Origin: Candidatus Magasanikiibacteriota bacterium
Lineage (GTDB): Bacteria; Patescibacteriota; Patescibacteriia; Magasanikbacterales; UBA922
NCBI GenBank assembly: GCA_018650085.1
Contig: JABIGQ010000019.1
Span: 1 to 38,451 of the forward strand
DNA length: 38,451 nucleotides
Reading direction: 5' to 3'
Below, piece after piece: positions 20,103 to 28,954 of the stretch (position 1 is its first letter; every line of letters begins with the position of its first letter). A program made the position numbers and the translations under genes. The notes beneath the pieces are model-generated. The model made no database searches, had not been told where the DNA came from, and was given only the letters and a program-made list of their open reading frames with translations.

Positions 20103-20276
20103 TAAAAAAAACACCTCTATGACACAGGGGCCTTACTCTATTAAGACGGTACCACCCTGTTTTGGTGCTTCATTTCCTGCTATTACGGGCTTACCCGGAA
20201 GATTCTACTCATTGCCATGCAAATTTCTTTCTCCAGCTTGTGGTTGATCGCCACTCAAACGCTTTTGTGATTGTAT
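20103..20276 (-). promoter_or_regulatory. T-box riboswitch (Ile-type) with terminator in the ileS leader
   Basis: Minus strand AACAGGGTGGTACC T-box sequence at 20149-20162; GTGG-CGATCAA-CCAC hairpin with AUC; T8 run after CCCTGT...GGTG. Confidence 0.85.
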
Positions 20277-20282
20277 ATGTAT

Positions 20283-20309
20283 ATTATACTAAAGATCGTG
20301 AAAAGTCAA
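20283..20309 (-). promoter_or_regulatory. Promoter of the ileS T-box transcript
   Basis: TTGACT/TTTGAC, 15-16 nt spacer, TATAAT on minus strand. Confidence 0.6.
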
Positions 20310-20411
20310 AAAATATACTCCACCCAAACAAAGAGTTCCGAAAGAGGCCCCAAATGGACTGGCAAATCACCCTAATATGCGAAATAGGATAGAACAACAC
20401 AAAAGGAGAAG

Positions 20412-20440
20412 AGACGCTACTAGGAGAAGCGTCTTTTTTA
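20412..20440 (+). terminator. Terminator-like hairpin upstream of rpiB
   Basis: GACGCT-actaggag-AAGCGTC followed by TTTTTT. Confidence 0.7.
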
Positions 20441-20515
20441 ATACTTTTTATAAAAGAAATGTCTTTTTTTTATAAAAACAGGTATACTAGATATAGATAC
20501 ATTTAATATAACCGT

Positions 20516-20965
20516 ATGTATAAAGAAAAACTCTACATAGCCTCAGATCATGGTGGATATCAACTAAAAAGACGCCTCATTAGATACGTAATAAATGAAC
20601 TCAAACAAGAAATTACTGACCTAGGGCCAGAATCCTACGATGAAACAGATGATTACCCAGACTACGTTATCCCTCTAGCTAAAAAGGTTGCAGATGAGGG
20701 TGCACGTGGTATTGTTATTTGTAAAAATGGAATAGGAGTATGTATAGCCACAAATAAAGTAAAAGGAATAAAAGCAGGGCTAGGCTACAATATAGATGTA
20801 GCAAAAAGCATGATGGGGCATGATAATACAAATATACTGTGTCTCCCAGCAAAGCTTTTATCTGACGATCACGCTATAACAATACTAAAACAATGGTTGG
20901 ATACTGAATTTTCAGAGGAAAAACGTCATATTCGAAGATTGGATAAAATAAATGAATTAGAATAA
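20516..20965 (+). CDS. rpiB: Ribose-5-phosphate isomerase B (RpiB/LacA/LacB family)
   Basis: IASDHGGYQLKRRLIRY, GIVICKNGIGVCIATNKVKGIKAG. Confidence 0.9.
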   Translation: MYKEKLYIASDHGGYQLKRRLIRYVINELKQEITDLGPESYDETDDYPDYVIPLAKKVADEGARGIVICKNGIGVCIATNKVKGIKAGLGYNIDVAKSMMGHDNTNILCLPAKLLSDDHAITILKQWLDTEFSEEKRHIRRLDKINELE

Positions 20966-20969
20966 TAAT

Positions 20970-21614
20970 ATGGACATAATACCATCAATTCTCGTTCAGT
21001 CTGAATCTGAATTTATTACACAATATAATGGACTAGATAGCGCAGTATCTATGATCCAGCTTGATATTGCAGATGGAAAGTTTGTAGAAAACACCACATG
21101 GGCAGATCCAAAAATAATTACAGATATTGTAAGCATAGGTGTAGAGCTTCACTTAATGGTAGAAGATCCACTAGAAGAAATGAAACGATGGGAAAATATT
21201 TCACAAATAAAACGAGTACTTGTCCATTACGAATCTGTAGATGACATTTCAGAAACAATAAAAACACTGAAAATATCTTCATGGGAAATTGGAATTGTTT
21301 TAAATCCAGACACACCAATTTCCGTAATTGAGCCAATAAAAAATGATATAACACTCGTCATGTGCATGGGAGTAGTGCCCGGGAAACAAGGGCAATCATT
21401 TATAAAAAGCACACTTGAAAAAATGAAAAGCATAAAAAAAGAATATCCAAATCTCCTAGTATCTGTAGATGGCGCAGTAAACAAAGAAACGCTCCCAGAA
21501 ATCATGCACTCTGGTGCAGATATTATTTGTCCTGGCAGCGCTATATTTGGAAGCGGAAAACCAAAAGAAAATATAGGAGACATGCAAGAACTTATCAACA
21601 GATTGACCAAATAA
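20970..21614 (+). CDS. rpe: Ribulose-phosphate 3-epimerase
   Basis: QLDIADGKFVEN, LHLMVEDP, MGVVPGKQGQSF, VDGAVNKETLPE, GADIICPGSAIF. Confidence 0.93.
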   Translation: MDIIPSILVQSESEFITQYNGLDSAVSMIQLDIADGKFVENTTWADPKIITDIVSIGVELHLMVEDPLEEMKRWENISQIKRVLVHYESVDDISETIKTLKISSWEIGIVLNPDTPISVIEPIKNDITLVMCMGVVPGKQGQSFIKSTLEKMKSIKKEYPNLLVSVDGAVNKETLPEIMHSGADIICPGSAIFGSGKPKENIGDMQELINRLTK

Positions 21615-21831
21615 GTGGAACCTGTTTAAATTAATACATTATTATTTAAATAGTTAATATACGATACTCCCAAAAATTATATACGAGAGTGCGGTATATT
21701 TATTTTTGAACAGATATGTTTAGTTTAGAAAAAAGATCACCTCAAGAAACAATCATGCAGAGAAAAAATAGATATACTGCGCGAACATTTTTTTAGGGAA
21801 TATTCTAATAATTACTTTTAAACACAATATT

Positions 21832-22785
21832 ATGCATGACTTAGTTATTATAGGTGCCGCAGCCGCTGGATCTTCCGCCGCTATTTACGGAGCAAGACGA
21901 AATTTAGATGTGGTCATTGTCACAAAAGACATTGGTGGAGAGGTTGCACTTTCTGGCTCAGTAGAAAATTGGCCAAGTGTTCCAAGTATCAATGGATTTG
22001 AACTGGCACAACTTTTTCACAAACATGTACAAGAATATAATGTTCCCATAGAACTAGGAGCAGAAGTAATGCGTATTGAACAAAAAAACAATTATCATAT
22101 AGTACACACCACAGACTTAGCAGGAAATGAAAAACAATTTAAAACAAAAGCAGTTATTATTGCCAGTGGTATTCACCCACGAGAATTAGGTGTAAAAGGA
22201 GAAAACACATTAAAAGGACGTGGTATTACCTACTGTACCGTATGTGATGGACCACTATTTAAAGACAAAATAACAGCTACAATAGGTGCTGGAAATGCAG
22301 CAGTAGAATCAGCGCTCATGATGAGTGGCATTGCAAAAAAAGTTTACCTCGTTACAAAATATGGGAAAGATTCAGTAAATAAAGGTTTCCCCAGAGCAGA
22401 AACTATTATGGTAAATAAAGTACTGGAAGCAGAAAATATTGAAATCGTTTATAATGCAAACACAACTGAAATTACAGGCGATACCATAGTTTCTGGACTC
22501 ACATACACAGAGTCAGAAACAAACGAAGAAAAAAAATTAGAAATACAAGGTGTCATGGTACACATTGGGACAGTCCCAAATTCTACTTTTGTAGACTGCC
22601 CAAAGAAATCACCAAGTGGAGAAATTGAGGTAGATAATATTTGTAGAACATCATGCGAAGGAATTTTTGCAGCAGGAGATGTCACAAATATTCCGTATAA
22701 ACAAATATCAATTGCCGTAGGTCATGGTGCCACAGCAGCATTATCTGCAATTGACTATTTAAATAGGTGGGAAGAGCAAAAATAA
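21832..22785 (+). CDS. trxB: Thioredoxin reductase-like FAD/NAD(P) oxidoreductase
   Basis: VIIGAAAAGSSAAIYGARR; redox CTVCDGPLF; GIFAAGDVT. Confidence 0.88.
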   Translation: MHDLVIIGAAAAGSSAAIYGARRNLDVVIVTKDIGGEVALSGSVENWPSVPSINGFELAQLFHKHVQEYNVPIELGAEVMRIEQKNNYHIVHTTDLAGNEKQFKTKAVIIASGIHPRELGVKGENTLKGRGITYCTVCDGPLFKDKITATIGAGNAAVESALMMSGIAKKVYLVTKYGKDSVNKGFPRAETIMVNKVLEAENIEIVYNANTTEITGDTIVSGLTYTESETNEEKKLEIQGVMVHIGTVPNSTFVDCPKKSPSGEIEVDNICRTSCEGIFAAGDVTNIPYKQISIAVGHGATAALSAIDYLNRWEEQK

Positions 22786-22798
22786 AAAATATAAGATT

Positions 22799-22827
22799 AA
22801 AAAATCCCGATTTATTCGGGATTTTTT
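22799..22827. terminator. Bidirectional terminator
   Basis: AAAAAATCCCGA-tttat-TCGGGATTTTTT. Confidence 0.85.
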
Positions 22828-22852
22828 TGTTATATTTATGTATAATTAATTA

Positions 22853-23296
22853 TTATTTTTTCATATCTATACGACATTTTTCGATCAACTCGACAGCTTC
22901 TTTATATCCCAAAAATCTTCCTACCTCTACTATTTTTTCTGGTATGTAGTCAAAATAATGTGCCCCAAACTCACGTATTGATTCTTTTACCTTTGTATCT
23001 ACTTGAACATCTTCATCGACAAGACGAACTAAAATTTTATGATCTTCTTGCCCATCTTCTATGGACTCTACCATACCAATGGGCTCCACCTCTATTACTT
23101 CACCAGACTTAAGAGATTTATTTGTTATAACATAACAATCTAGATGATCACCATCTCCGCTAATAGTATTCAACAAAAAACCATACGCATATGGATATGG
23201 TTTATAAATTGTTTTTGTTTTTATATATTGTAAAGTCTTTTCATCATACATTGGACGCTCTGCAGTTCCTGCGTCTACTTCTATAAAAGCTTTCAT
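22853..23296 (-). CDS. ppa: Inorganic pyrophosphatase
   Basis: YPYAYGFLLNTISGDGDHLDCYVITNK. Confidence 0.9.
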   Translation of the reverse strand: MKAFIEVDAGTAERPMYDEKTLQYIKTKTIYKPYPYAYGFLLNTISGDGDHLDCYVITNKSLKSGEVIEVEPIGMVESIEDGQEDHKILVRLVDEDVQVDTKVKESIREFGAHYFDYIPEKIVEVGRFLGYKEAVELIEKCRIDMKK

Positions 23297-23302
23297 ATTT
23301 TT

Positions 23303-24178
23303 TTATTTATTTGCTATTTTCCAAATATTCTTTTCCAAAAATGCTTCAATAGTTTGACGATGGGCTTTATTTATTAAACTTGAATGTGAAAGCTTTTGTT
23401 TCTTTGCGTAATCAACAAGGTCAATAATTTCTCTACCTTCCAAATAAGCCAATCTTTTATGATAACTGTTTGTCAAAGCTCTCCCTACTATTTTTTCCAT
23501 AATAGAAATTTCTTTTTTGTCATCAAATTCTTTAAACGCATCATAATAAAGCTCCCTTTCTATAAATCTTATATTTATAGGCACAAATCCTTCCCGTATT
23601 AAAAGATAATTATTTAACACACGACCAATGCGACCATTCCCATCTATAAAAGGATGAATATTTTCAAAAGTAAGGTGAAACTTTGCAATACTTTCTATAA
23701 TATTTTTATGACTTGTTGCATGATATTCTGCAAGCATTTTTTCTAAACGCCCAATAACCTCTTCTGGGGGGGGAGCAATATAATTTCCAACACGAACATA
23801 TTCACCATCTTTTCTAAATCTTCCCGCTATATCATCACGTATATTAGAAATTAACATTTTATGAAGTAATAATATCATTTCTAAAGTAAGTTCTTGCTCT
23901 TTTGCTCGTCCATGCACATATGTCATCACTTGTGCTAAATTTTTTGCTTCAAAAATTTCACGCTCTGTAATAAATCTATCAAGATCAATTTGTAAAAGTA
24001 TTTTTTCAGTTTCATCAATCGTAAGAGTACTATTTTCTATAGCATTAGAATTATATACTTGCTCTGCAACTTCTGTTTCTGCAATAATATTAATAAGCGC
24101 ATCTTTTCCCATAGATGCACCATAATACCTCTCCCGAAGAGAATCTATTTTAGCTAACATATTTAATATTCTTGCCAT
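23303..24178 (-). CDS. Fic-domain protein with N-terminal inhibitory motif and likely C-terminal HTH
   Basis: HPFIDGNGRIGRVLNNYL Fic motif; SNAIEN (SxxxEN) inhibitory motif; ATG reads MARILNML. Confidence 0.9.
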   Translation of the reverse strand: MARILNMLAKIDSLRERYYGASMGKDALINIIAETEVAEQVYNSNAIENSTLTIDETEKILLQIDLDRFITEREIFEAKNLAQVMTYVHGRAKEQELTLEMILLLHKMLISNIRDDIAGRFRKDGEYVRVGNYIAPPPEEVIGRLEKMLAEYHATSHKNIIESIAKFHLTFENIHPFIDGNGRIGRVLNNYLLIREGFVPINIRFIERELYYDAFKEFDDKKEISIMEKIVGRALTNSYHKRLAYLEGREIIDLVDYAKKQKLSHSSLINKAHRQTIEAFLEKNIWKIANK

Positions 24179-24186
24179 ACACATAC

Positions 24187-24215
24187 ACTATACACCTTTT
24201 TCACGTTTTTGTCAA
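24187..24215 (-). promoter_or_regulatory. fic promoter
   Basis: TTGACA - 17 nt - TATAGT on minus strand. Confidence 0.75.
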
Positions 24216-24279
24216 GATAAACGTGAAAATGATGAAAAAAACATAGTTTTTCACGTTTTTAAGGCTAATAACGTGAAAA
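24198..24279. promoter_or_regulatory. Two identical operator-like dyads TTTTCACGTT-n12-AACGTGAAAA
   Basis: 24198-24229 and 24248-24279, spaced exactly 50 bp; first overlaps the fic promoter spacer. Confidence 0.75.
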
Positions 24280-24292
24280 CAAAAAGAAACAG

Positions 24293-25393
24293 CTATTGAA
24301 TAACCTGGCCCAAAATCAACTCCGCACTACTCTCCGCTTTTTTTACTAGGCTATTTTTCTGGTCTCCCAACACTCTTTCTATATAATATAATAATTCTTC
24401 TGTATTGCCCGCTCTATAGCCAAATCCATTTTCTAAAATATGAAGTGCGTTTGATTCTTCTTGTCCTGGGATTGGTTTAAATGCTACCATTTTTTTATTT
24501 AGTGCCATACATTCACTGGTAGTGCTTCCACCAGGTTTAGATACAATAACATCTGCTATACGCATATATTCATCCATAGCATCTGTCCACCCTATCACAT
24601 CTAAAGTAATATCTTTTACTTTTTTTTGTACTGTTTTTAATTTTTCTTCTAATGCATTATTCTTTCCAACTATAAATATCAAATGACTCCAATGTAGTGG
24701 CGCATGATTAGCAATATCGTGTATTACTTCCTCATTTGCGCCTATCCCCTGTCCTCCAGATAATATCAATATTATTTTTTTATCTTTTGAAACATTATAT
24801 TTCTTTTTTAAAGACTCAATATTTTTTTCTTCTAAAAAAACAGGGCGCACAGGAATTCCTGTTACATACACTGGTGTATCCACATGATGATAAGCCATTT
24901 CCCATTTCATTTTTTCTGTAGCAACAAAATAATTTGTAATATTTTTCAATACCCAATATGAATGCCATCCATAATCAGTAACCACAAGTGAAATTGGTAT
25001 ATTATGATGTTCCTTTTTTTTCGATTGCTGTATAACTTGTGCAGGAAAAGAATGTGTACAAATAACATGATCCGGAGAAAATTCATCTAGTAGCATATAC
25101 AAGCGCTTTGCATTTAATTGATTAACATGTTTCATTAACCTATCCATGTGCTTTAGCCGCTTTTCATTATCTGTTTTTTTATAAATAAATTGCCAAAGAG
25201 ACGGTGCATTTTTTACAATAAATCCATATGCATCTACAATTGCACTTTTTAATGCGGGAGTTACATAATCCATCAGATCAATATGTTTTACTGTATGATC
25301 TGGATATATTACTTTGGCTGTTTGCTCTAGTGCTCTTGCCGCCTGCACATGCCCTGCTCCAGCTGAAACAGAGATGATAAGTATTTTTTTCAT
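24293..25393 (-). CDS. MGDG synthase/UgtP-like glycosyltransferase (GT28 type)
   Basis: ISVSAGAGHVQAARALEQ; VSKPGGSTTSECMALNKKMVAFKPIPGQEESNA. Confidence 0.88.
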   Translation of the reverse strand: MKKILIISVSAGAGHVQAARALEQTAKVIYPDHTVKHIDLMDYVTPALKSAIVDAYGFIVKNAPSLWQFIYKKTDNEKRLKHMDRLMKHVNQLNAKRLYMLLDEFSPDHVICTHSFPAQVIQQSKKKEHHNIPISLVVTDYGWHSYWVLKNITNYFVATEKMKWEMAYHHVDTPVYVTGIPVRPVFLEEKNIESLKKKYNVSKDKKIILILSGGQGIGANEEVIHDIANHAPLHWSHLIFIVGKNNALEEKLKTVQKKVKDITLDVIGWTDAMDEYMRIADVIVSKPGGSTTSECMALNKKMVAFKPIPGQEESNALHILENGFGYRAGNTEELLYYIERVLGDQKNSLVKKAESSAELILGQVIQ

Positions 25394-25466
25394 AACAATC
25401 TAAATTCAAAGCAATATAACTTTACTTAGTATACACTATTTTAAACAATAAAAAAAAGACCCCCAC

Positions 25467-25542
25467 TGGGGTGGCTAACGGGAATTGAACCCGTATTATC
25501 GGTACCACAAACCGAAGTAATAACCATTATACCATAGCCACC
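25467..25542 (-). tRNA. tRNA-His (GTG), with G-1:C73 and encoded CCA
   Basis: Cloverleaf GGTGGCTATGGTATAATGGTTATTACTTCGGTTTGTGGTACCGATAATACGGGTTCAATTCCCGTTAGCCACCCCA. Confidence 0.93.
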
Positions 25543-25606
25543 CCACTAAGGGACTTCTTTAACGATAGGAAGTATAGTAAAAAAAACAACTTTTGTCAAT
25601 ACAAAT

Positions 25607-25645
25607 AAAAAAGGCTGTGTATCTTATGAAAACACAGCCTTTTTT
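25607..25645. terminator. Terminator of the SPFH gene
   Basis: AAAAAAGGCTGTGT...ACACAGCCTTTTTT. Confidence 0.85.
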
Positions 25646-25668
25646 ATTATGTAACTAGTAAGACAAAC

Positions 25669-26412
25669 TTATTGCCCCATTTTTTCAAATGCACGCAACA
25701 CTTCCAAAGGAAGTGCAAAAATTACTGTATTTGATTGATCTGAACTTAGATCATTTAATGTATTTAATGTACGCAAATGTAATGCTCCTACTTCTGTGCT
25801 CAATGTCTTTGCTGCCTGTGCTAAATTTGTAGAAGCGATTACTTCACCTTCTGATTTGATAATCACCGCACGTCTTTCACGCTCAGCTTCTGCTTGCTTT
25901 GCAATAACACGTTGCATGTCATCTGGTAAGATAACATCCTTTAGCTCTACACTATCCACACCAATCCCCCATGGATCAGTTGCTTTATCTACAATATCTT
26001 TAATCTTTGTAGCTGCTTGATCACGATTTGCAAGTAATTCATCTAATTCTAGCTCACCTGCCACATTTCTCATAGTTGTTTGCGCAAGTTGGCTTACAGC
26101 AAACCAAAAATTTTCTACTTCCAGAATCGCTTTTGCGGCATCTGTTACTTTATAGTAAATCACTGCATTTATCTTTGCTGATACATTATCACGTGTAATT
26201 GCTTCCTGAAAAGGCACATCTACTGCTTTTACACGCATATCTACCTTTGTCATACTTTGAAATACTGGCAATATAATGCGCCAGCCCGGACTTACTGTTG
26301 TTTTATAACGCCCTAATTGAAATTTCACTCCTCTTTGATATTGATTTACCTGACGAATACTAGAAAGCAATACAAATCCAACGATTATTGCTAAAACAAT
26401 AAAAAGTTCCAT
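25669..26412 (-). CDS. SPFH/stomatin-like (slipin) membrane protein
   Basis: VNQYQRGVKFQLGRYKTTVSPGWRIILPV; N-terminal TM. Confidence 0.92.
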   Translation of the reverse strand: MELFIVLAIIVGFVLLSSIRQVNQYQRGVKFQLGRYKTTVSPGWRIILPVFQSMTKVDMRVKAVDVPFQEAITRDNVSAKINAVIYYKVTDAAKAILEVENFWFAVSQLAQTTMRNVAGELELDELLANRDQAATKIKDIVDKATDPWGIGVDSVELKDVILPDDMQRVIAKQAEAERERRAVIIKSEGEVIASTNLAQAAKTLSTEVGALHLRTLNTLNDLSSDQSNTVIFALPLEVLRAFEKMGQ

Positions 26413-26784
26413 ATCTCTAAATTATTAAAAATGATACTTATATCATACATGTTTTTTAGCTCTTTGGCAAGAAATAACTCAAACTTTTACCTGAACAAAA
26501 ACATGCTTTTTTTTTATGAAATAATGCTTATTATATTGTACGGCGTTTTTTTTATACTATTTTTAGGTAAAAAATACGATTTATTGCTCTAAACATACTA
26601 ATAAATTCATTTTGCTAACAATAATATTTTTCCCAAATGATTAACTGTCGCCACCCCACCCCCCACGACGTTAACAACCCCATAAACATACTTGGGGATC
26701 TTGCTCAAACAGATCCTTTGTATAAGCACGATTCCATAATATAAAAAGTTATCCACTCCTGTGCATAGACTGTGCACAAAAGCA

Positions 26785-26800
26785 TGTTTCTTGTGAAACA
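26785..26800 (+). promoter_or_regulatory. parS-like site 1
   Basis: TGTTTCTTGTGAAACA, one mismatch from TGTTTCACGTGAAACA. Confidence 0.75.
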
Positions 26801-26996
26801 CAGTCCTCTCTCTTCTAACAACCCTTCACAATGGGCTTAGGAGCCCTCGCCCACACAACGACTTCTTTCATATTAAAGCTACTAACGTAAACTAACAGGC
26901 CGTTTATACATAACTATATGCATAGATTCTTTATCACAAAAAACTAAAATTAACATATCCACACATTTTCCACAGGGAGACCACTCTTTAAGCCTT

Positions 26997-27026
26997 GTGT
27001 TTGTATACACTAGTGTATACAAACAC
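26997..27026. repeat. Perfect 30-bp palindrome
   Basis: GTGTTTGTATACACTAGTGTATACAAACAC. Confidence 0.95.
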
Positions 27027-27241
27027 GCAAAACAGGCTAGCCTGTTAGTAAGTTATGCACAAATACATTTTGTCTAATGTAAATCATTGTAATAAAAAAC
27101 ACCCGTCTAGCACACAGGGTAGGGGCTGCTAAAACTTATACTGGGACAATACGTCTAAGTTGTACATACACAACACAGGGGGCCGGGCTGCGCACGCACG
27201 TACAGCTTCCTGACAAACCCAGCCATTACTTACACCAATAT

Positions 27242-27257
27242 TGTTTCACAAGAAACA
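27242..27257 (-). promoter_or_regulatory. parS-like site 2, exact reverse complement of site 1
   Basis: TGTTTCACAAGAAACA. Confidence 0.75.
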
Positions 27258-27365
27258 TCTTCTAAATACCTGAAATGAACAAACAAAAAACAAAGTAATG
27301 TCCTTTAACTACTTTTTTTATTTAGGGTATGGAATTCATCTGTAATATGCACAGAAAAATATGAG

Positions 27366-27437
27366 TGTCCGCACCAGGAATCGAACCTGGATCTAAAACT
27401 TAGGAGGTTTTCGTTTTATCCATTAAACTACGCAGAC
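27366..27437 (-). tRNA. tRNA-Arg (CCT), CCA not encoded
   Basis: GTCTGCGTAGTTTAATGGATAAAACGAAAACCTCCTAAGTTTTAGATCCAGGTTCGATTCCTGGTGCGGACA. Confidence 0.93.
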
Positions 27438-27582
27438 ATTTGATTAGTTGCATTGTGTTTTTCTTAAAAAGAACCACGCTTTACCTGTTCTACGCATAAC
27501 ACAAGTGTCGTAAAATAACATATACAACTGTTTTTCTTGGGTGACACGCTATGACAGCTCTGTTTTTTATGCTATACTTGGA

Positions 27583-27744
27583 TAGCCCTCTCTGGAAACT
27601 AATTATGTTACGAAATGTATAGATTTTAAGTCATAATTTTTTAAACAATATTTGAAGAATAGCCTTAGCTATTATGATAATATTTTTAGAAAATTTGACC
27701 AAAATATATATATTGCAGTAATAAGTAGTTTCCAGAGAGGGCTA
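27583..27744. mobile_element. 162-bp MITE-like element
   Basis: Perfect 19-bp TIRs TAGCCCTCTCTGGAAACTA / TAGTTTCCAGAGAGGGCTA, no ORF. Confidence 0.75.
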
Positions 27745-27766
27745 ATAGATACTCTTGAAAAAATTT

Positions 27767-28885
27767 ATGCAAAATATATTACTCCTTGTGGTGGTTTTAC
27801 TTATTTTAGGCCTAACAACCCTAGTTATTATATTACTACAAAAAATAAAAAATTTACAGAATACGGATAATCAGGATATTTTCCTTCTTCTTCAGCAACA
27901 GATGCAGGACCTAAACAAAACTATGGATCAAAAGATGGGAGAAACTTATAAAAACATGAGCCAAACCCAACAACACATACATAGTACACTCCAAGAACAA
28001 TTTTCTCAAAATACAAGGATGATTCATAGCATTTCAAAGAAAAGTACAGATGTAATAGAGCACATTACCCAAAAGCTTACCAGCTTGGACAAAACAAATC
28101 AACAAGTCATAGGCTTTTCAGAACAACTCCAAAACCTAGAAAAGGTCTTAACCCACCAAAAAAATCGAGGAAACCTTGGAGAAGCAGGATTACAACTGGT
28201 CCTAGAAAACATATTACCACCAACCGCATTTAAAGTACAGTACCAATTCAATGATGGAGACATTGTAGATGCTGCGGTTTTCACAAAAGACGGGATTATT
28301 CCTATTGATTCTAAATTTTCTCTAGACAATTATAACCGAATCTTGGTAGAAAAAGATAAAAGACAAAAAATTATACTTGAAAAAGAGTTTAAAAATGACT
28401 TGAAAAAACGTATTGATGAAACTGCCAAATATATAAAACCAAAAGAGGGGACACTAGAATTTGCCTTTATGTTTATACCAGCAGAGGCTATTTACTATGA
28501 TTTACTCGTCAATGAGGTAGGGGCAGTAAAAGTAAATACCAGAAGCCTTATAGACTATGCATTTCAAGAAAAAAAGGTTATTATAGTTTCACCAACGACC
28601 TTTGCGGCATACTTACAAACAGTATTACAAGGATTGCACGCCCTAAAAATAGAAGAAAACGCAAAAGAAATTCAAAAAAACGTCCAAATGTTGGGCAAAC
28701 ACATCACTGCATATGATGAGTTTATGCAAAAACTAGGAAAAAGCATGGGCACCACGGTAAACCACTATAATAAGGCCTATAAAGAACTTGGAAAAATTGA
28801 TAAAGATGTAGTCAGAATCACAAAAGGGGAGCGTGTTATAGACCCAATTTCTGTGGAAAAACCCATAGATGATTTATTGTCTTGA
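27767..28885 (+). CDS. rmuC: DNA recombination protein RmuC
   Basis: N-terminal TM and coiled coil; NRGNLGEAGLQLVLENILP, IPIDSKFSLDNY, VSPTTFAAYLQTV. Confidence 0.9.
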   Translation: MQNILLLVVVLLILGLTTLVIILLQKIKNLQNTDNQDIFLLLQQQMQDLNKTMDQKMGETYKNMSQTQQHIHSTLQEQFSQNTRMIHSISKKSTDVIEHITQKLTSLDKTNQQVIGFSEQLQNLEKVLTHQKNRGNLGEAGLQLVLENILPPTAFKVQYQFNDGDIVDAAVFTKDGIIPIDSKFSLDNYNRILVEKDKRQKIILEKEFKNDLKKRIDETAKYIKPKEGTLEFAFMFIPAEAIYYDLLVNEVGAVKVNTRSLIDYAFQEKKVIIVSPTTFAAYLQTVLQGLHALKIEENAKEIQKNVQMLGKHITAYDEFMQKLGKSMGTTVNHYNKAYKELGKIDKDVVRITKGERVIDPISVEKPIDDLLS

Positions 28886-28954
28886 CAATAAGAGCATTTT
28901 CCGCTATACTGACACCACTCTCACGCAATTATTGTTATATATATAGTATATTTT

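Larger units (their letters stand above)
26413..27360. other. Candidate oriC / chromosome-partition region
   Basis: ~950 bp without credible CDS; parS-like sites, DnaA-box-like 9-mers, large palindromes. Confidence 0.6.

Noticed and set aside
20162-20392. 76-aa + strand ORF
   Set aside because: Antisense to the ileS T-box leader and promoter, which explain the sequence better.
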